Below, piece by piece: positions 39,695 through 51,310 of a stretch of DNA of 64,000 nt (position 1 is its first letter; each line of letters begins with the position of its first letter). The translations under genes and the position numbers were made by a program. Origin of the DNA: Metaphire vulgaris. Lineage: Eukaryota > Annelida > Clitellata > Crassiclitellata > Megascolecidae. The notes under the pieces are model-generated. The model saw only the letters and a list, made by a program, of their open reading frames with translations. It had not been told where the DNA came from and did no database searches. The stretch lies in NCBI GenBank assembly GCA_018105865.1, contig CM030837.1, forward strand, positions 4,793,475-4,857,474, read 5' to 3'.

Positions 39695-42600
39695 TCTATA
39701 TATATTATTTATGCTTTAAATAGATCCTTATGCTTTATACTTATGCTTATCCTTATGCTTTATACGTTTGTATAAAGCATAAATAAATATATATATAGAA
39801 CATTGCTTGCGCCACCTGAATCTATTTTGGAGACTCCACACGTGAAAAGCATTCATTTGCTTCATCATCGAATATCTTCCATCATTTTGCATGCAACCAG
39901 TTTTCCTTCATCGCTGCTAATAGTCCTAACTTCTGCCATTATCACTCTTTAAAGCAACTTTAATATACCAAACCCAGAACACATGACTCAAACCATGAAC
40001 AGAAGGCACTTCTGTGTGTTAAGGCAAAAGAACACATCTGCAAGTCATGCAATGAAGGATAGTTGAAACCATCTATTTTACATGATTATGCTCATCATCT
40101 TTCTGTACTGATATGCAACACATATCCTAAGATTATTATTATTATTACTAAACTGATTTCTTCTGTGCCATATTACCAAAATGACAGGAGCAAGGGCACA
40201 TTACAGAGTTCAATAAAAAATAAATAAAATAGCAGTCATCAAAAGAATAAGATAGAAGTTTGTTTTTACCTACACAAAGGTCTGTAGTAAAAACTATAAA
40301 GTGTAAGCCATTATAAATTTGTCAACCAGCTTGCAGTTATAGGCACAACTGCACGAACATTGTTTGCCTCTTAAACATTGTATTGGACTCTACAGTATGG
40401 CATTTACTCACGAACAAAATGCTATTCAGATTTGAGACATGTAAGACTAACGAATTCTTGTACTTGATTATGTATTCCTAGCAGCCTTTGCAAAACCTCT
40501 GAGTGTCATTTTGCATAAGATGCAGAGATATTTGATGTTAACTTTGCTGAATATTTCATTTATGCTGGATAATCTTTAGGTGGCAGGACCATTCTGCCAC
40601 TGTCACTCATTTTTTCTTCCAGAACAAATACTCTAAAGAAAAGTACATATATTGACAGTGTCAATATTGACACGTGTCAGTGACATTCCTATTGAGGTCA
40701 TTCCTAGATTGGTGACAGTATTTTTATTTATTGTATTTTTCAAGCATGAAATATTCTATGGAAGTGTCTTTATTAAATGTACTTTATGCCGATTATATTT
40801 TCAAATATTTGTATTTGTATTAAATTTTTGTTATTTCTTCTGCTGTTTGTTTTGTTGCAGCAACATTATCCAATCTGTGAATGGGCTCCTGTCAAGTGTC
40901 CAACTTGTGGCAATGAATTTTCACACACAGAGGTTTTATTTTGATTATCAATTACAGCATTAATGTTTATAAATAAATAGAAGCAGCAAATTAAAAGAGC
41001 TTTTGATGCTGGTGATGGAATATTGAGTATAATTTCTGTGTACATTCCATTCGTCAAGAGGATGCACAAGAAAAATAGCAACATAAAAAATAGCAAAAAA
41101 AATTTTTTTAAGTTAAATAATTATTATTTGTTTATTATGCAAATGGCAGACTATTATATATGAAGACCTCACTGACGCCAATCAAATTGGACGTGAGGAA
41201 ATGTGGGAGACATGGCTGCTGCATGAGAAACACGAGATAAAAGCATTTTCAAATGTTAATTATGTTGCATGTACTTGGCCTTATGGGAAGAAAGACTGAC
41301 AAATTTTACAAAATGTAAAGAACAAAATACATATGATCATTACCGTAGACATGCGAGTGATGAAAGAGAAAGTGAAAGTGTCGATTCACCGCGCTTGCGT
41401 GTCTTAAATTTGACTACTTTTTCAATCATTTAGATTAGAATATTTATCTATCTTGACATTTACTCACCCTAGGTGCATCTATTTAGTGATATAAGTGGGA
41501 TTATTTATACTCACTTTTATTACTTGAAAACTCTGGGCGTTGACTGTATGTACTTTGCATCGTACTGTGTTTAATAATCGTCTATGGCTGGCCATGGATA
41601 TCATAATGCTGCATGTTATAGCACTGAATTGCTGGTGAAGCATTAATTATCTTCTATGGCTGTCCTTTGACTAGTAATGAGGTGTTTGTATATGATAACT
41701 TATAGTTTTTGCTATTTTAGATTGGACAACACCAGTGTGGAAGAAATACTGATAATTTGTGCCCGTTTGGTTGTGGTCAAAAGGTCTGTTAATATTGCCA
41801 TTTTCTGAGCTCATTGTTTATAATTGTCTAGTTCCATCCTTGTCTGACTGTTACAATATACAGATACTCAGACCAAAGCAGCACTTGTAACTTTCTATGT
41901 TGCAGTGTGCTTTTAAAATGAGCAGGTATTTCCCCTGCAAATTAGGAGATTGACACTGTTAACCTGACCATTATAGAAACCAGACACCAGCCTATCAGAG
42001 ATCTGCATTCAGGATTCCTTGGCCACACAATGATATACATTACACTAGGAAGCATATGAGAAAGTTCTTTGCTTTCTAGTGCATGAGCATGGTTGTGGTG
42101 TGTGGATTATGTTTATCATTTCACGAGCATGAGCTAGATACCAGCAGGGGCGTAGGTCACGGTGGGGACTGCAGGGGTGGTCCAACCCAATAATCAGTGA
42201 ATGGGGTATATAGTATCATTTGCCACCCCTCTCCCAATGTTTTGTGCTTCTTTGCCTCTTTAACATCCTAAAAAGTCTGACAAGCAAAAAAGTTTGTCAC
42301 TAGAGTTGAAACATATCTATGGGTGGGTATAGTTTAAAAAAATATTCTTCCCCCCAATGCTGATGGCAGGAATATGCCCCTGTATACTGGCATCTATTAA
42401 AGTCATAGGATTTCAAGCCATAACACCTTAATGACCCTTTGCAGTACAGACAGTCTCTTACCATGGATCACAATGACCCATTGATATCATCATTAGACTT
42501 ATCTATATGATGAGCTCAGTTATAGTTTACTACTTGATAAGAACATGCCTTAGATGCAGTCAGTGGCATAAACCTGGTGTCAACATGGGGGGGGGGATAA

Positions 42601-45600
42601 AATAACTTTTTAAAAGTTGACCCCCCCCCAGAAATATAAAAATCCTCCCTCCATTATGGGGGATATTGCATATTATGGTGGGGACTTAAAATCGCCCATG
42701 AAATACGTCTTGACAAGCAAAAAAAGATCATCCTGATATTTTTCTATTTGTCCCTCTCCAAATAACCCTGACAAGCAAAAAAAAGGTTATCCGAAATGAA
42801 AGAATGCGGATTTGGCGTAATTTTGGCATCAACTTCATGGGGTAGGATAGAAATTTTTTACCATATAGTCCAAAACATTGGGGGGAATAATTGATACTCT
42901 GTCCCCCGCCAACTAATTATCCAGGGGGGACCGTCCCCCTTGTGTTTTACGCCCATGGATGCAGTACCAAATTTCCAAAGCTAGTATCTGATATAATTGT
43001 GGTCTGTTAGGGCTGCAAAGAGACCTTTGAACCGGATAGAGTGTTGTGCCATCATGATCATAGTCAAGAATATGTTTGGTAAAATTTGGCAATCTGCTGG
43101 ATTTAGAAATATAAAGACAAAATTAATATAAGGATTTTATAGCAATTTCTGCATTTCACGTATTTTCCTGTTGCAAGCTATTTTCATGCGCTGAATACAA
43201 CGTACTTTTAAGTGCTTAAGTGCTCTGTCACCATTACTCAGAAATTAATCAGAGGTTTCATTTTATGAAGATTTAGTTAGGTTTACTGCTTTTTTAGTCT
43301 CTTATAATTAAGACCTCTAATTTTATATTTAATTTTTGTTCTAATTACAAAAATGTCATTGCTTAGTTGTATGCAATTTGTATTTTTCTAAAAGTAAATT
43401 GTCAGAATTTTTAATGCATTGCACAATGCACATTCGACTAAAACATCCACAAAACATTGTTTATGAGTGGACCAGGGCAAGTTTCTTACAAAATTTGGAT
43501 TCTGGCATAAAGAAAAAGGCAACATGTTCATCCTATGTCTTGAAATATTAATCACTTATTATTTTTCTCTTGTAAAGCTGGAGAACAAAAAAAAATGATT
43601 GGGTACTTCTATTTTTCTCTAGTTGCCTGGATAGCTCAAGGCTCTTACCTTTTTGTCCAGTTCACCAGCTTTGGCCTTGGCATTTAATGAGCTCATTATC
43701 TGTCTTCAATTAGTTCCGTCCTTGTTTGACTGTTGCAGTATAGATTAACACGACATAGAGCATAGTCAATACTAAGTCCTAGTTTACCGACAGCTGACTG
43801 TGATATCAATTGTTGACTAGGATCTTCTGTGGCACCTGTGTCAATCACATCATGTGACCTGTGCCTGTGTAAATGTGCCTATTTTAAGAGGCCTGTTGCT
43901 GTGCGGAGTCGTAGCCAACATTGATTGCCCCAGGCCTGTCTGTCGCTATCTGGATTTACACTGTTGTCATAGCGATGGACCCTGGGTCCTTGAGAAGAGC
44001 ACAGTTATTTCCTAATGTCCATTGTATGTTGAGTTTGATTTATCTGCCTAATGCACGTATCAAGCCTAAGAAGCTCCACTCATTATTTGCCCACTTACAG
44101 TTACCCACTCACAGCCATGGGAAATTCCTTCTGAAGAATTCTAGGCAAAGCAGTTTCACTTTCGTTTCCCGTTTGTGATATGCCTTATACTGATACGTCA
44201 TCATCTTATATGGTACTTCAGTCAGTAGTTATACAATCAGGATCACTAAAGCAGTGATAAGTAGATGAAGCTACTGGAGTACCGGTACTTCACACAGTCG
44301 ATGTGCCTTTTTATTTGCTTCAATGACGGTTTTTCTGGTCATTCCATGGTAAATGGAACTCCCTTGTAAGCATCAATGCTCAGATATGTCTTTAAAACAT
44401 TCTAAAAAATACTTTATATTGCCAAAACATTGAATCCAAAGTGTCAGCTTAATACCTTCAGCCCCTCACTTGTTCAAGAATTACAATCATTCTTTCCCAA
44501 AGTGATATATTATACGTATATTAAATTTTATTGTATTGAAGAATTGGTTACAAGAATAGTTATGTATTCAGTGAATATATTGTGCATATTGATTGACTGT
44601 TGAACGATTGGTGTACAGAGAGGGATTGATGCGAGAGAGTGCCTAGGATAAGAGAAAGCAGTCGGGTGGCGGCCACCAGAGAGAGAGGTTGTCTGGTGGG
44701 CGTAGAAAGAGAGAGAAAAGAGATAATGTTCGATAAAGTTGCAGTGTGTTCGTGTTGATTTATCAACTGTAGCATGTGAAGGGAACAGTATCACTTCATG
44801 CATGTGGTATATCACTTCATACATGTGGTATATCACTTCATACATGTGGTATATCACTTCATACATGTGGTATATTCGTTTTGAGTAGGACACTTGTGTT
44901 TTTAGTTTGTTGTGTTACAAGAACTATGGAATTACAATTTGAATTATTTTCTTATAATGAAATCGTTGAATAAGTTGAAGGAAACGTTTTGTGTACTCAA
45001 CATGCTTACATTCAGTTACCGACACTGAGCCAGCTACTTAGAGATTAATAACTAGAAGATATTTAACGTAAGCCCATTATAGTAAAAGGACCCACATTGT
45101 AACACATTCAACCTTGGGGTTCCTGCTCATTTTCTGTCTGCAGATTTTCAGTTTCATTTTGAAGCATTTTTGAAAGCCATATCGTTTTGTTTGTAAAGCT
45201 TCAAGGCTGCAAATGACTATGTATCCCTATTTGAGACATGATTTTCTTGGGGTATCTTCATTTTACTTTGTAATCTTTCTTAAGAATATTTCAAAGCTTG
45301 TCTGAAGTTTGATGATTACAACTTTCTATATACAGTGCCCCCTTAATTGATCTGATTGCTCATGTAGAATACATGTAGCCCAGGCTCTTGTTATTACCGG
45401 TACTTGCTTAGACTTGGATCCTCCCGTCCCCTCTGGAACATTGGGCGACATTACCTAGAGCAAAATAATCAAAACAGGTATAAAAAGGCTTACCGGATAC
45501 ATGGACTGCACCAATGCTTCATCATCCACCCATCGCCCACAACCCTTCCTAAGCTCTCTTAACTCCCACTTTGGTGGTGGGTGAATCCTATTCGTCAGCA

Positions 45601-46874
45601 CTTTGGTGGTGGGTGAATCCTATTGGTCAGATGGTCAGACTCAGCCAATCATAATTTTCTTATGGCCGTTCATTCTATTTACTGTTGCAAGTATCAGGAA
45701 TGATTGGGTTGCAACAAAGGCTAAATTATAAGTATTTTTGCATATTGCAATTGATCAATGTGAGCTAAGATGGCATGGACAATTTGGACATATTATAACT
45801 TAACTAACCTGATGTTTGGTCCTTTCTAAAGTGCATTCAAACATCCAGCTTGCAATTGTCTTTTACAGTAAATGTTGTCTCTTTCGCTATAAGTATACTG
45901 CTGGGGCCTAATGCTGAGTTCAAATAAGAGGCTCTTCTGTTCTGCTCTTTCCCATTGAGTATTATTGTGTTGTGTGTTACTTTAATCTGCAGTAATTATG
46001 AAGCAGTAAAAACTGTTGCATGGCAATTACATGTATAATTGCCACTGAATTGTTATCTCATCCTGTATGTTTCACGTGAAACAGTAGCATATCCTAATTA
46101 CGGTACTTTGAAGTATCTGTCTACAGATCAGTTTTCATCGTGGCTTTTTCTGTGCCAGAATGAGGTGAAATGGCGTTCCAGAAAACCTGAAGACTGGTTT
46201 AGTTTTTTTTCGCAACATTAAGTTTAAAAATAGAATGTTTGACTACCGGTGCTGTATATCTAATTGCCATTTCTTTTTCAATTTTCTTGACATACATTTT
46301 ATTTTTATCGACGGTCCAAACAATTAGAATAATTGTACGACCGCTATGACGTGTTGACAACTTGCTGCCGACTATTGCATTGCGGAAAACAAATTTTTGG
46401 CAAAAAAAGGCTTGGTCTTTACCATAATACATAATTCAATCGGGCGGCGCCAACCCAAAGCTACCACTGACTTGAAAAAAACAATGTCATGCCTTGCTGT
46501 TCCGTTGAAATATTAGACAAGGTTTGGCTAATGAGATGCGTGAATATTGGCCGTGATGCAGCAGTAGAATTCTTTAGCTTCCTGGTAGACATTAACAGTT
46601 TAATTTTATTTGCATTTCTAGCTGAATCAACTTATGCAGTATTTGGCCTCTGTGTAAACAACCATGAAAGTCGATATCCTGTTTGTTTGTTTGTTAGTTA
46701 GTTAGCTAGTTAATATGCCAACTTATATAGCGCTATAGTCACAGCAGGCCAAGACCAAGAGTGCCTGTCACTGATAGGTTTGTTTTTATGAAATGCAAAT
46801 GACTTTGTGGACCATCCAGAGACATTATTGGAAACATTTCCTATCTAGCTATTGCTTCAATTATGTCAGAGGGC

Positions 46875-46930
<56 letters not shown>

Positions 46931-48871
46931 CAGCGACGGATTTCAGTCATCTTATAGCTTGCACACACACACACACGCGCACACACACACACACACATGT
47001 ACACACATTTAAACCTGTATACACTGTGTAAATATAAGTACAGTAATAGAATCTTTTATTTATAATGTGTGATTATTGACTAAAATGATCTAAGAGTCAT
47101 TTTAATCTTGGAACCAGAAATTTCTGCTTTTATTTGTAGCCAATGAATTATTATTAAACCTTTGTTAACGAGCACATTAAAATACGAGTCACCGGTTTCA
47201 AGTTTGAGAAGATGTGGTCTTGTGTTTGTAGCTGGAATCTGATTTGGCAGACCATCTTGGTTCTGGCATTCCACAGCATCTGAAGATCCTTGCCGACAGG
47301 GTTCAGAGTCTTGAGCTAGTGACAGGACAGAAGAGAGGACTTCCTCAGGGGCAGAACAGCCTTTCAGAGCGAATTACAACTATAGAAAACAACGTTGCCA
47401 GTCATGGTAACCAGTTTTCTGGTGGAGGCAAAGGTGCGTCTCATGGATCAGCAGCAGTGCCAGGTGCTGCCTCTGGTGGTGGACCAAATGCAGTAGCAGC
47501 TATAAAGGAAACGTTGAATATCTACGAAGGCGTGATAACGGTTCTTAATCGAGAAGTCGAAAAGCTGACCGTACAGGTGAGCGATTCAGAACGGAAACAT
47601 TGCCACGATCTGAGAACATAATAACCAATTAACGGTGAATTATAAAATCGAGAAAACTTGGCGTTAGAGTACGAAATGACAATAATTTTCCTGCAGCTGG
47701 TTTTTAATCGGTCGTAATATTTTGGCAGATGACGACGGCCGACCGTCAGCGTGTTTCGGAACGTGCTCAGCTGGACGCGCTGGACCAGAAAGTGAAATCT
47801 CTGGAGCGGATGGTTGCGATGAAGGACGCTACGATCGCGGAGCTTGATTTGCGCATCAACGCCCTGGAACAGACGAGTTACGACGGGACTCTGCTGTGGA
47901 GAATCAACGAATTCCAGCGGAGACGTCAAGAGGCCATCAATGGAAGAACCACCAGCATCTACTCACCTGCCTTCTACACAAGCAGAACAGGTAACAGTCA
48001 TTTGGAGGACGATATGGATGTGGAGCTCTTATTGTCATTTCATTCAAAGAATTTTAAAATTATGCTCTTGCAAGTTGATTAAGGAGCAAAGTTCTGTTTT
48101 TGTCTAAGGTTGTTACTTGTTGTGCTGTTGTCATATAGGCTTGGTTAATTTATAGCTACCTATTAGACTTTTCGGAAATGTTAAGCGACAAGGAATGAAC
48201 CGGGCGGGAAGTTAGCAGAGTGGTAACAACGTTGGATGATGGAGCAGGAGGTCGCGGGTTCGAGTCCCGCAGGAGCCCTAAAGGTCGACTCAGCCTTTTT
48301 CGTGATGGTAAAATGAGGAGCAATGACAACATTGCGAAGGTAACCATAGGATAGGCGGAATGACTGGCCATCGTCTGCTGATAAATGACTGAGCCACCTA
48401 TGGGCTGATGGTCATGAAACCGGAGATCAACACCGGCACCTACGGGCACAGAGCCTACGAATGAACTTTACCTTTTTATTAAACTTTTCAGGCATTTATT
48501 TCTCTTCTAAAAATATTTTAGGCTACAAGATGTGTGCCAGGATTTATCTCAATGGAGACGGGATGGGCAAAGGAACCCACGTTTCGTTGTTCTTCGTCAT
48601 CATGCGCGGCCAGTACGACGCGCTCCTCAAGTGGCCGTTTCGCCAGAAGGTGACTCTCATGTTCATCGACCAGAACAACCGTGAGCATGTCGTTGATGCA
48701 TTTCGACCGGATCCGACAAGTTCGTCCTTCAAAAGACCAACAACTGAGATGAATATTGCCAGTGGATGTCCTCTTCTGATGTCCCTGTCTCAGCTGGACA
48801 GCGTGACAAATGCGTACATCAAGGACAACGCGGCCTATGTGAAGATCATTGTCAGCACTGACGATCTGTAG
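37252..48871 (+). CDS. TRAF2: TNF receptor-associated factor, TRAF2-like (complete, 502 aa)
   Basis: Nine plus-strand coding exons join in frame: 37252-37421, 38034-38118, 38495-38593, 40861-40932, 41721-41783, 43011-43073, 47232-47576, 47729-47990 and 48522-48871. The RING finger has all eight ligands (C28, C31, C43, H45, C48, C51, C66, C69). TRAF-type zinc fingers follow at about 90-184, a coiled coil at about 275-345 (VLNREVEKLTVQ), and a MATH/TRAF-C domain from about 349 to the end (TSYDGTLLWRINEF, MNIASGCPL). The DQNNREHVVDAFRP segment and the 502-residue length match TRAF2 (human about 501); a few MATH residues look TRAF3-like. Family role: cytosolic adaptor and E3 ligase recruited to TNF-family receptors, acting on NF-kB and JNK. 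An acceptor at 37231 implies an upstream untranslated exon. Oddities: the zinc-finger region is short, with two 63-nt exons, so an exon may be missed. The exon 6 donor (GTTTGG) is weak. Exon 7 carries a Gly/Ala/Ser-rich insert. Introns 3-4 contain one arm of an inverted repeat made from this gene. Confidence 0.95.
37635..37707. mobile_element. 73-bp TTAA-flanked palindromic MITE (piggyBac-type) in TRAF2 intron 1
   Basis: Ends CCCCTTAACTGGG and CCCAGTTAAGGGG, flanked by TTAA. A second TTAACCTCTTAACCGC block follows about 20 bp on and may be a relative. Confidence 0.82.
40310..41270. repeat. Right arm of a TRAF2-derived inverted repeat
   Basis: It contains real TRAF2 exon 4 (40861-40932) on the plus strand and, on the minus strand, a decayed copy of exon 1 and its upstream intron. 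The homology to the left arm is continuous by eye, from the exon 1 copy through the intervening intron to the exon 4 side, with many substitutions and small indels. Confidence 0.85.
40445..40665 (-). pseudogene. Antisense pseudo-copy of TRAF2 exon 1 inside TRAF2 intron 3
   Basis: On the minus strand the start AATGAGTGACAGTGGCAGA and the upstream acceptor-like CTTTAGAGTAT match exon 1 at 37232-37270. The copied frame meets a stop at codon 17, and the stretch holding the second half of the RING motif has indels. It cannot encode a RING finger. Confidence 0.85.
42145..42382 (+). mobile_element. Decayed hAT-type MITE in TRAF2 intron 5
   Basis: Ends CAGGGGCGTAGG and TATGCCCCTG; flanks GATACCAG and TATACTGG (5 of 8). 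Confidence 0.5.
42561..42957 (+). mobile_element. hAT-type MITE in TRAF2 intron 5
   Basis: Ends CAGTGGCATAAACCTGG and TTTTACGCCCATG; perfect 8-bp duplication GATGCAGT. It ends about 50 bp before exon 6. Confidence 0.82.
43700..44780. other. TRAF2 intron 6, proximal part: no recognised feature
   Basis: AT-rich intron without a coding match on either strand. The open frames here (43921-44178, 44528-44893) show no family motif. Confidence 0.5.
44786..44876 (+). repeat. 24-bp tandem repeat in TRAF2 intron 6
   Basis: Four copies of a unit containing TGTGGTATATCACTTCATAC; copies are nearly identical. No spacer structure, so not CRISPR. Confidence 0.9.
45567..45637 (+). repeat. Direct repeat of about 36 bp (two copies)
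   Basis: CACTTTGGTGGTGGGTGAAT then CCTATT(C/G)GTCAG occurs twice in tandem; intronic. Confidence 0.85.
46876..47000 (+). repeat. (GAT)n and (AC)n microsatellites
   Basis: TRAF2 intron 6, about 230 bp before exon 7. Confidence 0.93.
48200..48455 (+). mobile_element. tRNA-derived SINE in TRAF2 intron 8
   Basis: An A box (TAGCAGAGTGG, 48213-48223) and a perfect B box (GGTTCGAGTCC, 48257-48267, within GCGGGTTCGAGTCCCGC) are spaced as in a tRNA-type pol III promoter. About 190 bp of non-tRNA body follows. The acceptor stem does not pair, so this is not an intact tRNA gene. Confidence 0.72.
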
Positions 48872-49426
48872 GTGGGGTAGACCTCTACGTTAGCAACGTT
48901 ATAGTTTTAGATTGTAGTTTTCGATTTCTGTCCGCTTTCATTCCTTGTCGCTTAATGTTTCATGATTATAATCAACCAACAAACATTAAATTTTTGAAGG
49001 TGCTTCTTGTCAAGATGGAAAAAAGTGTGCAAGTTTTAGTCAAACAACTCTTGAATATCCTGCTTGTTTGTGTAGTTGTGCCACTTCTTGTATTTTGCGC
49101 ACTTGTCAGTCATTTGAATGTTCAACTCAATCAGATGCACTAGTCGAATTCATGTCTTCATATATTCAGATTCATGTATTCATACTATACAGAATGCGCC
49201 AAAACCTCATATTAGACAGAATGCGCCAAAACCTGAACGTAAAATTGAAGAAGCAGAGGGAAAATTCGTATATTTTCGATTTTACATTTGGCATACTTCT
49301 GCTTATTGCAATACAATTTGGCTTATTGAAGGCTTTTCAGTTCAATCATAACCAGTATGAAACATTGGTTACCAGATATTAAATAATCTAGATTATCTGT
49401 TGCTTTGTGCTTGGCTTTACGCTTTG

Positions 49427-49599
49427 CAGTGTTTAATCTAGGCCGTTTCCGGGGGAAAATTACCCTTTCTCCCCCCCGGAAATTTCAAATTCCCCTTTCG
49501 AAATTTTGGCATACTACATGGACTAACAGCAGCCCCTAGCAGAATTCCCCCCGGCTTTGTCAGTTCCCCCCGGAGTTTAGGAGTCTAGATTAAACACTG
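49427..49599 (+). mobile_element. hAT-type MITE, family F, in TRAF2 3' flank/UTR
   Basis: Ends CAGTGTTTAATCTAGGC and GTCTAGATTAAACACTG; flanks ACGCTTTG and ATGCTTTG (7 of 8). Confidence 0.84.
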
Positions 49600-49773
49600 A
49601 TGCTTTGATGTTACTTTCTTGGTAGCGTAAGACGATAAGTGTTGTGTTGTAGTACTATGAATATTCAGAATTTATTTTCATCACTAGTTAAGGAACATTT
49701 AATTACTTATTTGGTTAATTTCTAAGGTAGATGACTTGATGTACTATTAGTAGTAAATACCAGTCTTGTTGGT

Positions 49774-49802
49774 AATAAATGCTGGATATTGGATTGAATA
49801 AA
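49774..49802 (+). other. Candidate polyadenylation signals of the TRAF2-like gene
   Basis: Two AATAAA hexamers (49774-49779 and 49797-49802) lie about 0.9 kb after the TRAF2-like stop codon, downstream of AT-rich sequence that contains a hAT-type MITE (49427-49599). If used, that MITE lies within the 3' UTR. Assignment rests on position and hexamer only. Confidence 0.35.
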
Positions 49803-50263
49803 GAATTTCTTAATGCATAAATGCTACCTAATTCTCTTGTGCAAAATGGGTGAAGGTTGAAACATTGTTCGTTTTTAGTGCAAAAATGTGCATCCGATTA
49901 TTATAAAATTGTCAGCGCTGTGTTTGGTTTCTTTTTGTTTTCTAAATATGTATGGTTATTTTGTTTTCTTCTCATGATTGAATTTCACAGGTTTCTGAAA
50001 TAAATTTCTTTTACAATTTATCTTATGATGTTAAATGTCCGTTATATAGGCCTACTGTCATTATTGACCGTTCACAGTGGCGGTTCCAAGAACTCTTGGT
50101 TGGGGGCAGTGAACTTCTAGGAAGCTACCGTCAATTGAATCAAAGAATTATATATAAAGTAATATAAACGGTTTAGAAGAAATCTGTAGGGTTGCTTTAT
50201 AAAATAAAATGTTTGGAATTGACGATGTATAGAAGCCATTTTAATCTGATAGTACAAAGTCGT

Positions 50264-50665
50264 AGGGGACTGTCCATAAATGACGTCACGCACTTAGGGG
50301 GATGGGGTTCAGGCATTTGTGACGACGGGGGGAGGGGTTTCCAGAAATGTGACGTCATATAATACTAACTATTATTATTAATAACGCAATGCTATGTTAC
50401 CGCAAAGTTGAACGTATTTTACACTTGTAGCCTAATTCATTTAAAAAATAATAATTTGAAAAAGTTTCTGACTCACTTCAACTATGATAATTGTAACGAG
50501 CATTTTCAAACGAATTCATTGCAATACCCGCTTCATTCAAGAAATAAGTGCATTGAAACATTAATTTTGACTTTAGAATAAGGGGGATTAACGTGTTGTG
50601 ACGTAGGGGAGGTGGTAAAAAAACTGCCAAAATGTGTAGGCTAACATCATTTATGGGCGGCCCCT
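50264..50665. mobile_element. MITE with ATAAATGACGTCA-type ends
   Basis: Ends TAGGGGACTGTCCATAAATG and CATTTATGGGCGGCCCCTA are inverted. The interior has repeated GTGACG/GGGGAGG blocks. A diverged relative spans about 12344-12803 (ends in TTATGGACGGCCCC). The class is not assigned. Confidence 0.65.
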
Positions 50666-50699
50666 AGTGCAAAATATAGTTTTCTAATGCTGGAAGCTG

Positions 50700-50965
50700 A
50701 GGCGTAGCGACGCGGGGCATATGCCCCCGGGCGCCGAAGTGGAGGCGCCAAAATTGGGTATTTGGGTAAGCGAAATGCATAGTAAAGAAGAAACATGTGC
50801 GACGACCCTTTTTTGCTGCTCGTCAGCACTTTATGACTATATGAAGAGGGGCGCCCGTAAGACTTGCGCCGAGAACAATTAATGTGACGACCTTTTTTGC
50901 TCGTCGGCAGTGTTTGGGGCGCCAACGGTACACTGCCCCCGGGCGCCGGATACCCTCGCCTGGAA
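50700..50965. repeat. GGGCGCC-rich repeat with inverted blocks
   Basis: The block CATATGCCCCCGGGCGCC near 50718 is echoed by CACTGCCCCCGGGCGCC near 50931. The interior repeats CGACCCTTTTTTGC and CGACCTTTTTTGC with CTCGTC. It looks like a decayed mobile element; ends are unclear. Confidence 0.4.
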
Positions 50966-51123
50966 GCGAATTTGTCGATGACACTGACTATAGATGTACG
51001 GACTATGGATTTGCCCAGATTGAGCGCTCGTGAATATGCCGGTGCGCTGCGCCAAGCTTTCGGGCAGCGCTACATAATTTCGTACTTACTTAGATCACGC
51101 ATTTTTGGTGGGGTAGGCATCTT

Positions 51124-51302
51124 CAGGGGCGTAGCGACGTGGGGTATATCGGTATATATCTCCCCAAATCAGCCTACCTTAAAGTTTTTTATGTGTGGTT
51201 ATATGTGGTTATATATGTAGTTTATATGGTTTATAGTTAAGGTTTAGCCTATACCCCCAAACATTTATACCCTCCCAACTCAAATTCCTGGCTGCGCCCC
51301 TG
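51124..51302 (-). mobile_element. hAT-type MITE, family A, inverted
   Basis: Reads in the opposite orientation to the other family A copies (CAGGGGCGTAGCGACG first); perfect 8-bp duplication GGCATCTT. Confidence 0.86.
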
Positions 51303-51310
51303 GGCATCTT

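Noticed and set aside
40983..41090. Extra TRAF2 exon in intron 4 (a conserved-looking stretch also found near 32.1 kb)
   Set aside because: The similarity is explained by the inverted repeat covering intron 4; the stretch has no TRAF zinc-finger pattern and exons 4 and 5 join in phase without it.
44786..44876. CRISPR-like array
   Set aside because: Head-to-tail 24-bp tandem repeat with no unique spacers, in an animal intron.
48212..48285. Functional tRNA gene
   Set aside because: A and B boxes are present but the acceptor stem does not pair and a longer non-tRNA body follows; a tRNA-derived SINE is the better reading.
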